NCBI RefSeq assembly: GCF_001605725.1 | Contig: NZ_CP011530.1 | Coordinates: 2,108,001 to 2,172,000, forward strand | DNA length: 64,000 nt | Source of the DNA: Mycobacteroides immunogenum | Lineage (GTDB): Bacteria; Actinomycetota; Actinomycetes; Mycobacteriales; Mycobacteriaceae | Direction: 5' to 3' | Shown: positions 13,478 to 23,066 of the stretch, piece after piece | Layout of the letters: each line of letters opens with the position of its first letter | Numbering within the stretch: the stretch's first letter is position 1 | The notes under the pieces: model-generated | What the model was told of the DNA's origin: nothing | What the model saw: only the letters and a program-made list of their open reading frames with translations | The model's database searches: none | Made by a program: the position numbers and the translations under genes

Positions 13478-15248
13478 CGACTCTGAGTAGCTCGGCCATT
13501 CCCCGGTCGTCCTGGTGCACGGTCTGGGCCATGCGGGCACTGCGCGCGGTCATCGCCCAGTCCCGCAGCGCCGCGGCGCATCCGGTCGACTCCGCATAGC
13601 CGTCGGTCGATGACACGATCCGTATCCCGGGTTCGGCCAGCCAACGGGTGATCAGCCCGGTTTCCTCCGGAGCGGCCCCGCCAAACGGTTCCGGCGTGGG
13701 TAGCACCACCTGCGCCGACGCCGACGCCACCTGCACCACAGGCATCGGCGGGACACCTTTTCGGGCCACCGCGGCCCCGGCCAGCTGCCCGTGCCGCACC
13801 ACCGCGATCTGCCATCCGCCCTCGCCGTCGGGGCGCGCGGCGATCAGTTCCTCGATACGGGCCAGGGCGTCCAGGCGGTGCTGGCGGGCCAATGCCTCGA
13901 TGAGCGCGGCTGTCGCATCCCGTTGCCGCGCCGCGGTTTCGTAACGCCGCAGGGCGCCCAGCTCGGCGACCCTGTCGCACATGGCATGCAGCGGTGCTCC
14001 CTGAGTGCCGGCGATGACGGCGAGGGCGGTGTCCAGTCCGTCGCGGTATTCGGGCGCATCCATCCCGGCAGCGGCGGGACACGGCGAGGCGGTGCCATGC
14101 GGGTACGACTGGCCGTCACAGGCGGGGCCGTGCGTGCCGCCAGATCCGATGCGTGTGGTGCAGGTGCGCACACCGGTGAACCGGGCGAGGGTCAGTGCGG
14201 CCGTCGTCGCCTCGCCGCGCATGCGAAAAGGGCCGAGCATCGGCCGTCCGTTCGTGCTGCGGACCACGGCGAACCGGGGAAACGGTTCTTCGGTGAGCAC
14301 CACCCACCACCAGCGGTGCGGAAACCGGGACTTGCGGTTGTACGGCGGTGCGTGCGCACCCAACAACCGCAGTTCGCGCACCGCGGCCTCCAGCGGATGC
14401 GCACAGGGCACATGGTCCACCGCGGTGGCGATGGTGACCATCTCACGCATCCGGCCACGGGGGTCCGCGCCGGTGAAGTACTGCTGGACCCGTCGGCGCA
14501 GATTGACCGCGGTGCCTACATAAAGCACCTCACCGGAAGGTCCGCGAAACAGGTAAACACCTGGGGTATAAGGCATTCCATCGGCCAGGGCGCGCTTTCC
14601 GCGCAGTGCGTTGGGCACCTGGGTGCGGTATCGCCGCAGCTCGCCCATGGTGTCCACGCCCTGATTACCGACCCGGGCGATCAGCGCGTGCAGGACATCG
14701 ACAGTGGCTCGCGCATCGTCGAGCGCCCGGTGATTGGGGGTGGTGGACGCGCCGAGCAGCTGTGCCAGTGCGCTCAGGCTGACGCGCGGCGCCTCATCGC
14801 GGGACAGCACCCGGCGAGCCAGCCGGACCGTGCATACGACGGAGGGCTGGGGCCAGTCGATGCCGCATTGTCGAGCGGCCGCCTTCAGAAAACCGATATC
14901 GAAGCCGGCGTTGTGGGCGACGAGGACTGCGCCACGGGCGAATTCGAGAAAAGTCGGCAGCACCTGCTCAATCGGTGGTGCGTCGACCAGCATCGCCGAG
15001 GTGATGCCGGTGAGGCGGACGATCTGTGGCGGCAACGATCGTTTCGGATCGACCAGGGTGGCCAGCTCGCCGAGCACCTCGCCGCCACGCACCTTGACCG
15101 CGCCGATCTCGGTGATGGCGTCGTTTTCCGCGCTGCCGCCGGTCGTCTCCAGGTCCACCACCACGAAGGTGGTGTCGTGCAGCGTGCCCACCTGGTCGAA
15201 GGTCAGCTGCGATGAGCCGCCCGCGTGATGAGCATCAAGCCGCGTCAT
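13446..15248 (-). CDS. DEDDh exonuclease / GIY-YIG (UvrC N-terminal-like) fusion nuclease
   Basis: A 600-residue fusion. The N-terminal part (about 20-195) is a DnaQ-like 3'-5' exonuclease with motifs [18 protein letters not shown] and [10 protein letters not shown]. The middle part (about 215-300) is a GIY-YIG nuclease domain related to the UvrC N-terminus and Cho ([22 protein letters not shown]). The remainder resembles the following part of UvrC, but there is no UvrC C-terminal endonuclease or helix-hairpin-helix. This architecture is that of Rv2191 and of the DEDDh-Cho proteins, so a role in repair or DNA metabolism is inferred. It overlaps trpD tail-to-tail. Confidence 0.88.
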   Translation of the reverse strand: MTRLDAHHAGGSSQLTFDQVGTLHDTTFVVVDLETTGGSAENDAITEIGAVKVRGGEVLGELATLVDPKRSLPPQIVRLTGITSAMLVDAPPIEQVLPTFLEFARGAVLVAHNAGFDIGFLKAAARQCGIDWPQPSVVCTVRLARRVLSRDEAPRVSLSALAQLLGASTTPNHRALDDARATVDVLHALIARVGNQGVDTMGELRRYRTQVPNALRGKRALADGMPYTPGVYLFRGPSGEVLYVGTAVNLRRRVQQYFTGADPRGRMREMVTIATAVDHVPCAHPLEAAVRELRLLGAHAPPYNRKSRFPHRWWWVVLTEEPFPRFAVVRSTNGRPMLGPFRMRGEATTAALTLARFTGVRTCTTRIGSGGTHGPACDGQSYPHGTASPCPAAAGMDAPEYRDGLDTALAVIAGTQGAPLHAMCDRVAELGALRRYETAARQRDATAALIEALARQHRLDALARIEELIAARPDGEGGWQIAVVRHGQLAGAAVARKGVPPMPVVQVASASAQVVLPTPEPFGGAAPEETGLITRWLAEPGIRIVSSTDGYAESTGCAAALRDWAMTARSARMAQTVHQDDRGMAELLRVATPAATPAAG

Positions 15249-15285
15249 GACCCGAACGTAAAGCCCAGGACCGACATCCCGGGTC

Positions 15286-16038
15286 TTACGTCACGGGAGT
15301 GCAGATCAAGGCGAGTGCGTCGTTCTTGGTGTCGACACCGCCCGCGCCGATCAGCTCTTCCAGCCGGGCGCGCAACGCGCTGCGGTCGGCGGGATCGAGC
15401 GTGAGGTGATTGGAGTAGGTGAACACCATGTCCAGGTACGCCTGGGTGGAGAAGTGCTTCTGTTCCGCGAATCGCAGGTGCTGCACGCGATACCCGGACT
15501 TCTCGATGATGGGGGACACCGTGTCCTCGGTGTTGATGGACGGACGTCTCGCGGTGGCCATGAAATCGGCATAGACGGTGTCCAGATCGCTCTGGGTGGG
15601 CGCGGTGGGTTCGATGCGGTTCCACACCAGGGCGAGGCGGCCGGCGGGATTCAGCACCGTCAGCACCTTCCGCAGCGCGGCGCGGGGTTCCACCCAGTGG
15701 AAGGACTGCGCGAACAGCACCAGATCGAAGGTCCGGTCCGCCGGCTGCCAATCCTCGAAGCCGGCGACCTCGACATCGATGCCCTTCTCGGCGGCCATCC
15801 GCGCCATCCGGGCATCCGGTTCGACGGCGAGCACCTGGGCGCCGGCCGCGCGCAGCTGTGCCGCCGCGATCCCGGTACCCGCGCCGACGTCCAGGACACG
15901 CACCGGACCTCCCGACATGAGTTCAGCGATGAGTGGCTGCGGATAGCGGGGACGGTGACGGTCGTACGCGTCGGCGGAGCCGCCGAACGATTCGGCGCGG
16001 CGGCGGTCGGTGTGCACAGGTTGTTGCTGATCCGTCAT
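15286..16038 (-). CDS. Class I SAM-dependent methyltransferase
   Basis: A 250-residue Rossmann-fold methyltransferase of the Methyltransf_11 type. Motif I is VLDVGAGTG, motif II has the acidic end of strand 2 (AVEPD), and the QSFHWVEP segment is typical of a family of small-molecule methyltransferases, many found near mycolate or tellurite/quinone genes. The substrate is unknown. It stands alone on the minus strand, 37 bases beyond the nuclease gene start, and is divergent from the small cysteine-rich gene at 16131. Confidence 0.8.
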   Translation of the reverse strand: MTDQQQPVHTDRRRAESFGGSADAYDRHRPRYPQPLIAELMSGGPVRVLDVGAGTGIAAAQLRAAGAQVLAVEPDARMARMAAEKGIDVEVAGFEDWQPADRTFDLVLFAQSFHWVEPRAALRKVLTVLNPAGRLALVWNRIEPTAPTQSDLDTVYADFMATARRPSINTEDTVSPIIEKSGYRVQHLRFAEQKHFSTQAYLDMVFTYSNHLTLDPADRSALRARLEELIGAGGVDTKNDALALICTPVT

Positions 16039-16130
16039 GTCCTCAGCGTGCCAGGGAACGGCTACTTGTCGGTGGCCGCGGTTACCGTCCGCTCGAACCC
16101 GAAAGAACGACTCAAGGGATAGGAGGAGCC

Positions 16131-16352
16131 ATGCTCATTGATTGCGACGATTGCGCGATGCGCGGCCCGGGATGCGACGACTGTGTGGTCAGCGTGCTGC
16201 TCGGGGTGCCCCAGACACTCGCCGAGGACGAGCGCGCCGCACTGGCCGTTCTGGCCGACGCGGGGATGGCACCCAGGCTGCGCCTGGTGCCGATTCAGCG
16301 CACCTACGACACGCCTGTTTCGGCGAAGACGCCCGATGCCGGAGTCGCATAA
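16131..16352 (+). CDS. Small cysteine-motif protein (73 residues), unknown function
   Basis: A short gene with a strong ribosome site (AGGAGGAG at 16121-16128) two bases before ATG 16131. The N-terminus holds two CxxC pairs (Cys5, Cys8, Cys15 and Cys18 in CDDC-x6-CDDC), which could bind zinc or an iron-sulfur cluster; the rest is a short amphipathic region (LAEDERAALAVLADAG) and a polar tail. I recall similar small proteins just upstream of ripC-like genes in other mycobacteria, but cannot confirm. It is read in the same direction as ripC, 182 bases upstream of it. Confidence 0.7.
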   Translation: MLIDCDDCAMRGPGCDDCVVSVLLGVPQTLAEDERAALAVLADAGMAPRLRLVPIQRTYDTPVSAKTPDAGVA

Positions 16353-16534
16353 GGCACACTCGAAAGAGGTACGTGATGGCCTACCCCGGAAACGGGGAGG
16401 GGAACCGGCGCTTACGCGACGTTGACGTCATTCCACACTGCGGTGGACAACGCCGATGCCATTTCGTAACCTATCTGAGACCTATCGGCGCCGTAGTTCG
16501 CGGCGATCATATTGCAGTAAAGGGATGTAGTCAG
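16353..16534 (+). promoter_or_regulatory. Leader region of ripC with two small hairpins
   Basis: These 182 bases separate the cysteine-motif gene from the chosen ripC start. They contain a CCCCG-GAAA-CGGGG stem with a GNRA tetraloop at 16384-16397, then GGGGAACCGG, and a CGCCG/CGGCG stem at 16489-16505 just before the AAAGGGA ribosome site. The frame is open through the region from an ATG at 16376, so an N-terminal extension of ripC is an alternative reading. I do not see enough of the ydaO (c-di-AMP) riboswitch consensus to call one. Confidence 0.35.
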
Positions 16535-17677
16535 TTGAGTGTCGGGCGTCTTCTTCGAAATCACTCGGATCGACTGACGCCCTCTCCACTCCGGCGCACG
16601 ATGCTCGCTGTGACTGCTGCCGCCCTGGTCGGCGGGGTATTTGCGGGAGGGCAGACCGCTACCGCCGATCCCAACAACGACGCCGTGAAGAAGCTCAACG
16701 AGCTCTCTCGCCAGGCCGAGGCGACCTCCGAGGCAGCTAACACGGCGAAGATCGACCTCGATGCCAAGCTCGCGGCACAGCGGGACGCCGAGAAGAGTGT
16801 TCTGGCTGACGAGGCCGTCGCCAAGGCCGCGCGCATGGCGGTCTCCACCTATCAGGTCGACGTCAACAAGGCGATGGTCGCTGCCTACATGGGCGGTACC
16901 ACCAGCGGCTACGGCGCCGTGCTGACCTCCAACTCGCCGCAGAACCTCATCGATCAGCTGTCTGTGCAGCGCACGGTCGGCGGCGAGATGCGCAGCCGGA
17001 TGGACAGCTACCGCGCCGCTCAGGCCTCCGCGGACCAGGCCGAGCAGCGCTCCCGTGACGCCGTCGAAGCGGCGCGGGTGGCCGCCGAGCAAGCCAAGAA
17101 CGTGCGCGCTTCTCTGCAGGCCAAGCAGAGCCAGTTGCAGGTTCAGATCGCCGTCGTCAAGTCGCAGTACAACACCCTGAGCCCCGGGCAGCGTGCTCAA
17201 CTGGCCGCGCCGGCCCCGGTGCCCCCGCCGCCCGTGGAGCCCGGCGAGGCCGCCGATGCCCCCGAGCCGCTGATGCAGGCCGCCGCCGCGGCACCCGCAC
17301 CGGAAGCCGCCATCGGCGGTGGCGGATCCCCGGCAGGCGCTGGTGCCGTCGCCGCGGCACTGACCCGCATCGGTGCCCCGTACTCGTGGGGCGGTTCCGG
17401 CCCCAACGCCTTCGACTGCTCGGGTCTGGTCATGTGGGCCTACGGTCAGCAGGGTGTTTCGCTGCCGCACTCCAGCCAGGCGCTGGCCCGTGGCGGTACG
17501 CCGGTTGCGCTGAGTGAATTGCAGCCGGGCGACATCATCAACTTCTACGGCGACGCTTCGCACACGGGTATCTATGTCGGCAACGGCATGATGGTGCACG
17601 CCTCCACCTACGGTGTTCCGGTCGCGGTCGTGCCGATCACGTCCTCCGGCCCGATCTACAACGCGCGCCGCTACTGA
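16535..17677 (+). CDS. ripC: NlpC/P60 peptidoglycan endopeptidase RipC
   Basis: Secreted D,L-endopeptidase that splits peptide stems of septal peptidoglycan; the M. tuberculosis homologue (Rv2190c) binds FtsX through its coiled coil. I choose TTG 16535, 8 bases after AAAGGGA, giving 380 residues. The product has a signal peptide ending near TATADP, a long alanine/lysine/glutamate-rich coiled coil (about 45-210), a proline/alanine linker (about 220-270), and a C-terminal NlpC/P60 domain with catalytic C295 (FDCSGL), H343 (SHTGIY) and H355. An ATG at 16376 would add 53 non-hydrophobic residues and spoil the signal peptide. Confidence 0.9.
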   Translation: MSVGRLLRNHSDRLTPSPLRRTMLAVTAAALVGGVFAGGQTATADPNNDAVKKLNELSRQAEATSEAANTAKIDLDAKLAAQRDAEKSVLADEAVAKAARMAVSTYQVDVNKAMVAAYMGGTTSGYGAVLTSNSPQNLIDQLSVQRTVGGEMRSRMDSYRAAQASADQAEQRSRDAVEAARVAAEQAKNVRASLQAKQSQLQVQIAVVKSQYNTLSPGQRAQLAAPAPVPPPPVEPGEAADAPEPLMQAAAAAPAPEAAIGGGGSPAGAGAVAAALTRIGAPYSWGGSGPNAFDCSGLVMWAYGQQGVSLPHSSQALARGGTPVALSELQPGDIINFYGDASHTGIYVGNGMMVHASTYGVPVAVVPITSSGPIYNARRY

Positions 17678-17700
17678 TTCGCAGCACACCGCTTTTCGCG

Positions 17701-18867
17701 GTGGTCCTTCTCCTGCTGTGCGGGGGTTGTGTGGCGCGGCCCGCCACGCCGGCAGGCGATGCCCGCACATCCATCCAAGCACTGCTGAACAGCTACTCCA
17801 GGGCGCTGCGTAGCAACGACGCCGTCGCATTGCGCGCCGTGCTCGACCCGGGCAGCCCATCGTTCATCGCGGCGCAGCTGCGCCTGCAAGCCAATCTCGC
17901 ACAGCTCACGACCGATACGTTCGAATACCGGACCGCTGCTGACGTTCCTGCCGATCCCATTGCCGCGCAACAACAATGGAAGCTCGATGCGGAACTGTCC
18001 TATGCGGTCAGCGGCGTGGACAAGGTTGCCGTCCGGCGTCCCGTCACCATCGGGGTGCAGCGCGACAGCGGCTCCTGGCGGCTGTTCGACACCAGCGAGG
18101 TCGCCGTACCCTGGCAGTTCGGTCCGGTGGTTGAGACACGGAAACGCATAGGCGACCGGGACGTGGTGGTGCTCGGGCATCCCGGCGCGCAGGTCGCCAC
18201 GCGAATCGTCGGCGAGATAGATGGCGCCATGACGTCCCTGTCCGAGTTCTGGGGGTCGCAAGGCTATCCGGGGATGCTGTTCGTCGCGGCGGGCACCGAC
18301 GCGGAGTTCGCCGCCCTTGTCGGTGGCGAACATACCGAGGGAATCGCCGCCGCGGCGGTCGTTGACCGGGTCGACGGCGGAATCGCGGTAGGCCAGCGGG
18401 TGATCGTGGCCCCCGGTGCCGCGGCGTTACCGGCCGATCAGTTCCGCGTGGTGTTGCGTCACGAGCTCTTTCACGCCGCTGCCCGCACCGTCACCGGTGA
18501 TCATGCGCCGCTGTGGCTGGTGGAGGGCGTTGCCGACTACAACGGGCGGCGCGGTAGCGGCACCCCGTTCCGGAACGCGGCGCCCACTTTGGCGAATAGC
18601 CTTGCGGCCGGGCGCATTCCAGATCATCTACCCACCGACGAAGAGATCGATAATCCGGGCCCGCGCCGCACCCAGGCTTACGAGGAGGCCTGGTCGGTGG
18701 CGCAATACGTCGCCGACGCGTTCGGTGAGCCCACGCTGGCGCGGTTGTATCGGGACGGGGCAGGGACGGCGCCGGCCGGGTCGGCGATTCAGCGGACGCT
18801 GGGCATCGACGAGGTGACGTTGGTGCGGCAGTGGCAGGGCTGGCTCGCCTCTCGTGCACTGCGGTAG
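17701..18867 (+). CDS. Secreted or lipid-anchored HExxH metallopeptidase-like protein
   Basis: A 388-residue protein. The N-terminus is a short hydrophobic segment ending in LLLCGGC, suggesting a lipoprotein, then an NTF2-like region (SIQALLNSYSRALRSNDAVALRAVLDP), and a C-terminal domain with HELFHAA, the HExxH zinc signature, followed about 20 residues later by LVEGVADY, giving the glutamate ligand of gluzincins. A DUF-type peptidase of the MA clan is likely; the substrate is unknown. GTG 17701 leaves an unusually short signal; in-frame CTG 17674 or ATT 17677, overlapping the ripC stop, would give a normal one, so the start is uncertain. Confidence 0.75.
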   Translation: MVLLLLCGGCVARPATPAGDARTSIQALLNSYSRALRSNDAVALRAVLDPGSPSFIAAQLRLQANLAQLTTDTFEYRTAADVPADPIAAQQQWKLDAELSYAVSGVDKVAVRRPVTIGVQRDSGSWRLFDTSEVAVPWQFGPVVETRKRIGDRDVVVLGHPGAQVATRIVGEIDGAMTSLSEFWGSQGYPGMLFVAAGTDAEFAALVGGEHTEGIAAAAVVDRVDGGIAVGQRVIVAPGAAALPADQFRVVLRHELFHAAARTVTGDHAPLWLVEGVADYNGRRGSGTPFRNAAPTLANSLAAGRIPDHLPTDEEIDNPGPRRTQAYEEAWSVAQYVADAFGEPTLARLYRDGAGTAPAGSAIQRTLGIDEVTLVRQWQGWLASRALR

Positions 18868-18886
18868 GCCCAGTACGGTAGGTGCT

Positions 18887-20044
18887 GTGACATTTCATCT
18901 TGGCGGCCGGCGGCAACGGATCCTGTTGGTCACCAACGATTTTCCTCCCAGGCCTGGTGGCATCCAGTCGTATCTGCAGGAGATGGTGGCGCGGCTTTCC
19001 GGATCGCATGAGGTCACCGTCTACGCGCCGCGTTGGAAGGGGTGCGAGCGCTACGACGCGGCCGCCGAATACCAGGTGGTACGGCACCCGACCTCGCTGA
19101 TGCTGCCCGGTCCCGGTGTTCGCCAGCGCATGGTGGACCTCATCCGCGCGCAGCGTTCCGAGGTGGTGTGGTTCGGCGCGGCGGCTCCGCTGGCGCTGCT
19201 GTCCTCATCGGCGAAGGCGGCGGGCGCCGCCGTGACGGCCGCCAGCACGCATGGGCACGAGGTGGGCTGGTCGATGTTGCCGGTGGCGCGATCCGCGCTG
19301 CGGCAGATCGGGGAGAGCACCGATGTGATCACCTATGTCAGCCGCTACACCCGGGGGCGCTTCGCCTCGGCATTCGGTCCGCGCGCGGCGCTCGAATACT
19401 TACCGTCGGGCGTCGACACCACCAGATTCCGTCCCGATCCGGCGGCCCGCGCGGAGCTGCGCGACCGCTATGGGCTCGGCGATCGGCCAACCATCGTGTG
19501 TGTCTCCCGGCTCGTTCCCCGCAAGGGACAGGACATGCTCATCGAGGCGTTGCCCGCGATCAGAGAGCGGGTGAGCGGCGCGGCCCTGGTGATCGTGGGC
19601 GGCGGCCCCTATGCAGAACCGTTGCGGGCATTGGCAAATCGCCTCGGGGTTGATGATCACGTGGTCTTCACCGGGGGAGTGCCGTGGGAGGAGCTTCCCG
19701 CGCACCACGCGATGGGCGATGTTTTCGCGATGCCGTGCCGCACGCGTGGGGCCGGTCTCGATGTCGAGGGGCTGGGGATCGTGTTCCTGGAGGCCTCGGC
19801 CAGCGGTGTGCCGGTGGTCGCCGGCAACTCAGGAGGTGCGCCCGAGACGGTGCGTGACGGCGAAACGGGAATCGTCGTCGACGGCAGATCGGTCTCCGCG
19901 ATCACCGACGCGATTGTCCAGATCTTGTCCGACCCGGTACGTGCCGCCGCGATGGGGGCGGCGGGGCGCAGCTGGGTGACCGACTACTGGCGCTGGGACC
20001 ATCACGCCGCCCGGTTCGCCGAACTGGTCAGCGGGTCCGCCTAA
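18887..20044 (+). CDS. pimB: PIM mannosyltransferase PimB' (GT4 family)
   Basis: Adds the second mannose to Ac1PIM1 from GDP-mannose at the cytoplasmic face, the step that follows PimA in PIM, LM and LAM synthesis. The 385-residue GT-B protein has the N-terminal NDFPPRPGGIQSYL glycine-rich loop, STHGHEVGW, SRLVPRKGQD (phosphate-binding Arg/Lys) and the C-terminal E-x7-E type segment (GIVFLEASASGVP). GTG 18887 begins nine residues before the conserved RILLVTNDFPP. It lies 19 bases after the HExxH gene and matches Rv2188c. Confidence 0.95.
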   Translation: MTFHLGGRRQRILLVTNDFPPRPGGIQSYLQEMVARLSGSHEVTVYAPRWKGCERYDAAAEYQVVRHPTSLMLPGPGVRQRMVDLIRAQRSEVVWFGAAAPLALLSSSAKAAGAAVTAASTHGHEVGWSMLPVARSALRQIGESTDVITYVSRYTRGRFASAFGPRAALEYLPSGVDTTRFRPDPAARAELRDRYGLGDRPTIVCVSRLVPRKGQDMLIEALPAIRERVSGAALVIVGGGPYAEPLRALANRLGVDDHVVFTGGVPWEELPAHHAMGDVFAMPCRTRGAGLDVEGLGIVFLEASASGVPVVAGNSGGAPETVRDGETGIVVDGRSVSAITDAIVQILSDPVRAAAMGAAGRSWVTDYWRWDHHAARFAELVSGSA

Positions 20045-20053
20045 CCTGGGTTG

Positions 20054-20788
20054 GTGGACCCAGCAGAACATGCGCGGCACACGCGTGAGGTGTACGACAG
20101 GCTCGCTCCGGTTTGGTCGGCCACGACCGACGATGGCCCCTTCAACGGGATGCTGGAACGACCGGCGCTGCGCTCGCTGATCCCGCGCCCGCTGACCGGT
20201 CGCACGGTGCTGGACGCCGGATGTGGTTCCGGCGCTCAGTGTGCTTGGCTGCTCGGCGAGGGCGCCGATGTCACCGGTGTGGATCTGAGCCCGGCGATGG
20301 TTGACCAGGCGCGCGGGCGCTGCGGTTCGGCGGCCACGTTGATGGTCGCCGATCTGGCCGAACCTCTGCCGTTTGAAGCGCGGTGGTTCGACGGGGTGAC
20401 GTGCTCGCTTACCCTGCACTATCTGCGTGATTGGCGGGTGCCGCTGGCATCGTTCGCGCGAATCCTGCGTCCCGGGGGTTGGGCGGTCATTTCGCTGGAT
20501 CATCCGTTCGGCGCCCCGTTACCCGATCAGCGGGACGGATACTTTCAGTCACAGTTGGTCAGCGACACCTGGACCAAAGCGGATGTCGAAGTGACTCAGC
20601 ACTTTTGGAGACGTCCGCTTGGTCAGGTGGCTGACGCTTTCGCCGAGGCCGGCTTTCTCATCGAACGGATCGCAGAACCACGCCCATCCGCTGAAGCGAT
20701 GCGGCGCTTCCCCACGGAGCTACAGAACGTGGTCGACGTGCCCAGCTTCATCGTCTACCGACTTCGTTACTCGGAAGTCCCCGAGTAG
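20054..20788 (+). CDS. Class I SAM-dependent methyltransferase
   Basis: A 244-residue methyltransferase with motif [12 protein letters not shown], the strand-2 acidic residue in TGVDLS, and post-motif [10 protein letters not shown]. It is unrelated at close range to the methyltransferase at 15286. TTG 20051 is an equally possible start, one codon upstream. It starts within 10 bases of the pimB' stop, so it is probably cotranscribed, yet nothing shows a substrate in the PIM pathway. The last 22 bases overlap the convergent fadD15. Confidence 0.8.
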   Translation: MDPAEHARHTREVYDRLAPVWSATTDDGPFNGMLERPALRSLIPRPLTGRTVLDAGCGSGAQCAWLLGEGADVTGVDLSPAMVDQARGRCGSAATLMVADLAEPLPFEARWFDGVTCSLTLHYLRDWRVPLASFARILRPGGWAVISLDHPFGAPLPDQRDGYFQSQLVSDTWTKADVEVTQHFWRRPLGQVADAFAEAGFLIERIAEPRPSAEAMRRFPTELQNVVDVPSFIVYRLRYSEVPE

Positions 20789-22578
20789 ATCGCGTCGATG
20801 TCCGCGGCGAATTTTTCGGCCACCACGTTGCGCTTCACCTTGAGCGTCGGTGTCATCTCGCCGGTGGCCTCGGTGAAGTCGACCGGCAGGATCCGGAATT
20901 TCTTGATGGCTTCGGCATGGGAGACAACCTGATTGGCCGCTTTCACCGCGGTCCCGATCTCCGCGAGCAGGTCGGGATCCTCGACCAGGTCGGCGACGGT
21001 GGCGTCGGCAGGCTTACCGTTGCGCTGCTTCCAGCCGTCGATGGCCTCGGGGTCGATGGTGATGAGGGCGCCGATGAACGGTTGCTTGTCGCCGACCGCC
21101 ATGGCCTGGCTGATCAACGGGTGAGCGCGCAGCTGGTCCTCCAGCACCGCGGGTGCGACGTTCTTGCCGCCGGCGGTGACGATGATTTCCTTCTTGCGCC
21201 CGGTGATCGTGACGAATCCGTCTTCGTCGATCGCGCCCAGGTCGCCGGTGTGGAACCAGCCGTCCACGATCGATTCGTTGGTGGCGGTCTCGTTGTTCCA
21301 GTAGCCGCTGAACACCACGCCACCGGAGACCAGTAGCTCGCCGTCATCGGCGATCTTCACCGCGTTACCGGGCAACGGCCGTCCGACACTGCCGATCTTG
21401 AGACCACCGATGACATTGACGGCACAGGCGGCTGTGGTCTCGGTGAGGCCGTAGCCCTCATAGATGGTCAGGCCGACACCGCGGTAGAAGTGGCCCAGAC
21501 GGGCACCCAGCGGGGCTCCACCGGAAATCGAGGCCACGCACTCGCCACCGAGCGCCGCACGCAGCTTGCCGTACACCAGCTTGTCGAAGGCGGCGCGCTT
21601 GGCGCGCAGCACGATGCCCGGGCCGCCCTTGTCCAGTGCCTCGCTGTACTCGATGGCGGTGTCCGCGGCGGCGTCGAAAATCTTTCCCTTGCCGTCGTTC
21701 TGGGCGTTCTGGCGGGCGGTGTTGTACACCTTCTCAAAGATGCGCGGGACCGAGACGATGAAGGTCGGCTTGAAGATCCCGAAGGTGGGCACCAGTGTCT
21801 TGATGTCGCTGGTGAATCCGACGCTGACCTTGGACTGGAAGCAGGCCATCGCGATACCGCGTGCCAGCACGTGCGCCAGCGGCAGGAAGATCAGTGTCCG
21901 GCTGCCCTTTTGTAGGTAGTCGGGGAAAACGGCACGCGCACCGCGTGTTTCGTACACCAAGTTGGAGTGGGTGAGCTGGCAGCCCTTGGGGCGTCCGGTG
22001 GTGCCGGAGGTGTAGATGAGGGTGGCGGGATCGGTCGCCTTGATCGCGGCCAGCCGGCCCTCGAGTTCGGCGGGGTCCACCCCGGTGCCCGCCTCGGCGA
22101 GCTCGTCGAGGGCGGCGGGTGCGCTGGAGCCGGCAATGTGGAACACGGTGCGCAGGCTCGGCAGCTCCGGTGCGAGTTCTTCGGCGATCTTGGCGTGGGC
22201 ATCGGATTCCACGAACAGCGCCACTGCCGCCGAATCTTGCAGCACCCATCGGACCTGATCGGCCGAGGAGGTCTCGTAGATCGGCACGGTGATGGCACCG
22301 ATCGAGAGCACCGCGTAGTCGATGATGGTCCACTCGTACCGTGTCGCCGAGATCAAGGCCACCCGGTCGCCGGGCGCCACACCCTTGGCGATCAGGCCAT
22401 TGGCCACCGCCCGGATCTGTGCCGCGGCTTCGGCGTAGGTGACCGGCGTCCAGGCGTCGCCGATGAGCCGGGAGAATGCCACCTGGTTGGGGTCTTCACG
22501 CTCGTAGTCGTAGACGGCACGAACCACCGATGCGTTGTCCTCGACGGTGAACGGGGCAGGAACGCTGAACTCTCGCAC
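20767..22578 (-). CDS. fadD15: Long-chain fatty-acyl-CoA synthetase FadD15
   Basis: Activates fatty acids to acyl-CoA through an acyl-adenylate. The 603-residue protein has the ATP/AMP signature [11 protein letters not shown] (about residue 190), the adenylate-binding [12 protein letters not shown], and the C-terminal GWFHTGDLG and [17 protein letters not shown] hinge and catalytic lysine region. Length and neighbours match Rv2187. It is the only minus-strand gene between 16131 and 29753 other than the pseudogene. The start at ATG 22578 is 81 bases from the divergent SRPBCC gene. Confidence 0.93.
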   Translation of the reverse strand: MREFSVPAPFTVEDNASVVRAVYDYEREDPNQVAFSRLIGDAWTPVTYAEAAAQIRAVANGLIAKGVAPGDRVALISATRYEWTIIDYAVLSIGAITVPIYETSSADQVRWVLQDSAAVALFVESDAHAKIAEELAPELPSLRTVFHIAGSSAPAALDELAEAGTGVDPAELEGRLAAIKATDPATLIYTSGTTGRPKGCQLTHSNLVYETRGARAVFPDYLQKGSRTLIFLPLAHVLARGIAMACFQSKVSVGFTSDIKTLVPTFGIFKPTFIVSVPRIFEKVYNTARQNAQNDGKGKIFDAAADTAIEYSEALDKGGPGIVLRAKRAAFDKLVYGKLRAALGGECVASISGGAPLGARLGHFYRGVGLTIYEGYGLTETTAACAVNVIGGLKIGSVGRPLPGNAVKIADDGELLVSGGVVFSGYWNNETATNESIVDGWFHTGDLGAIDEDGFVTITGRKKEIIVTAGGKNVAPAVLEDQLRAHPLISQAMAVGDKQPFIGALITIDPEAIDGWKQRNGKPADATVADLVEDPDLLAEIGTAVKAANQVVSHAEAIKKFRILPVDFTEATGEMTPTLKVKRNVVAEKFAADIDAIYSGTSE

Positions 22579-22659
22579 CCGCCTAGACTAGTCGGGGTCT
22601 CAAGATCGCCGAAGACGTTGCCGCGTTTCCTTCGGCGGCGAGGCTTAAGCTGGTGCGCG

Positions 22660-23055
22660 ATGAACAGCATTCAGGTCGCCGACCAGACCTTTATCGCGGC
22701 AGATCCCGCGGACATCGGCCGTGTCATCTCCCGCCCGGCGGATTGGCGCCGTTGGTGGCCTGACCTGCAGCTCAATGTTGTCGAGGAGCGCGGTGAGAAG
22801 GGTATCCGCTGGACGGTGGCCGGACCCGTCACCGGAACCATGGAGGTATGGCTTGAACCGGCTCTGGACGGGGCCATCGTGCACTACTTTCTGCACGCCG
22901 AGCCCACCGGTGCCAGCCCCGCGCAGGCCGCCAAGCTGAACCTGGCCCAACTCAATCATGCCCGCCGGGTCGCCGGGAAGCGGTTCGCTTTCGAGGTCAA
23001 GCAGCAACTCGAGGCCGGCCGGCCTATCGGTGAGTCGCGGGTGCCCAGCGCCTGA
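22660..23055 (+). CDS. SRPBCC-like (polyketide cyclase/dehydrase) protein, Rv2186c-like
   Basis: A 131-residue protein of the START/SRPBCC fold by pattern: an N-terminal strand (VADQTFIAADPADIGRVIS) followed by the RPADWRRWWPD motif, then alternating strands and a long C-terminal helix (LNLAQLNHARRVAGKRF). Such proteins bind hydrophobic ligands. It corresponds by place and size to Rv2186c. ATG 22660 is chosen. It converges on the decayed nitroreductase gene at 23067. Confidence 0.8.
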   Translation: MNSIQVADQTFIAADPADIGRVISRPADWRRWWPDLQLNVVEERGEKGIRWTVAGPVTGTMEVWLEPALDGAIVHYFLHAEPTGASPAQAAKLNLAQLNHARRVAGKRFAFEVKQQLEAGRPIGESRVPSA

Positions 23056-23066
23056 TCGAGTCCTGA

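Noticed and set aside
13791..15215. 474-codon open + frame opposite the exonuclease/GIY-YIG gene
   Set aside because: Composition and lack of domains show it is an antisense shadow of the nuclease gene.
16353..16534. c-di-AMP (ydaO) riboswitch before ripC
   Set aside because: Only a GGGGAACCGG stretch resembles the consensus; the other conserved blocks are not seen.
16412..17860. 482-codon open - frame opposite ripC
   Set aside because: No family features and Arg/Gly/His-rich; ripC on + has a signal peptide and a full catalytic site.
20051..20053. TTG as the start of the second methyltransferase
   Set aside because: GTG 20054 one codon later is a commoner start; the choice changes the protein by one residue only.
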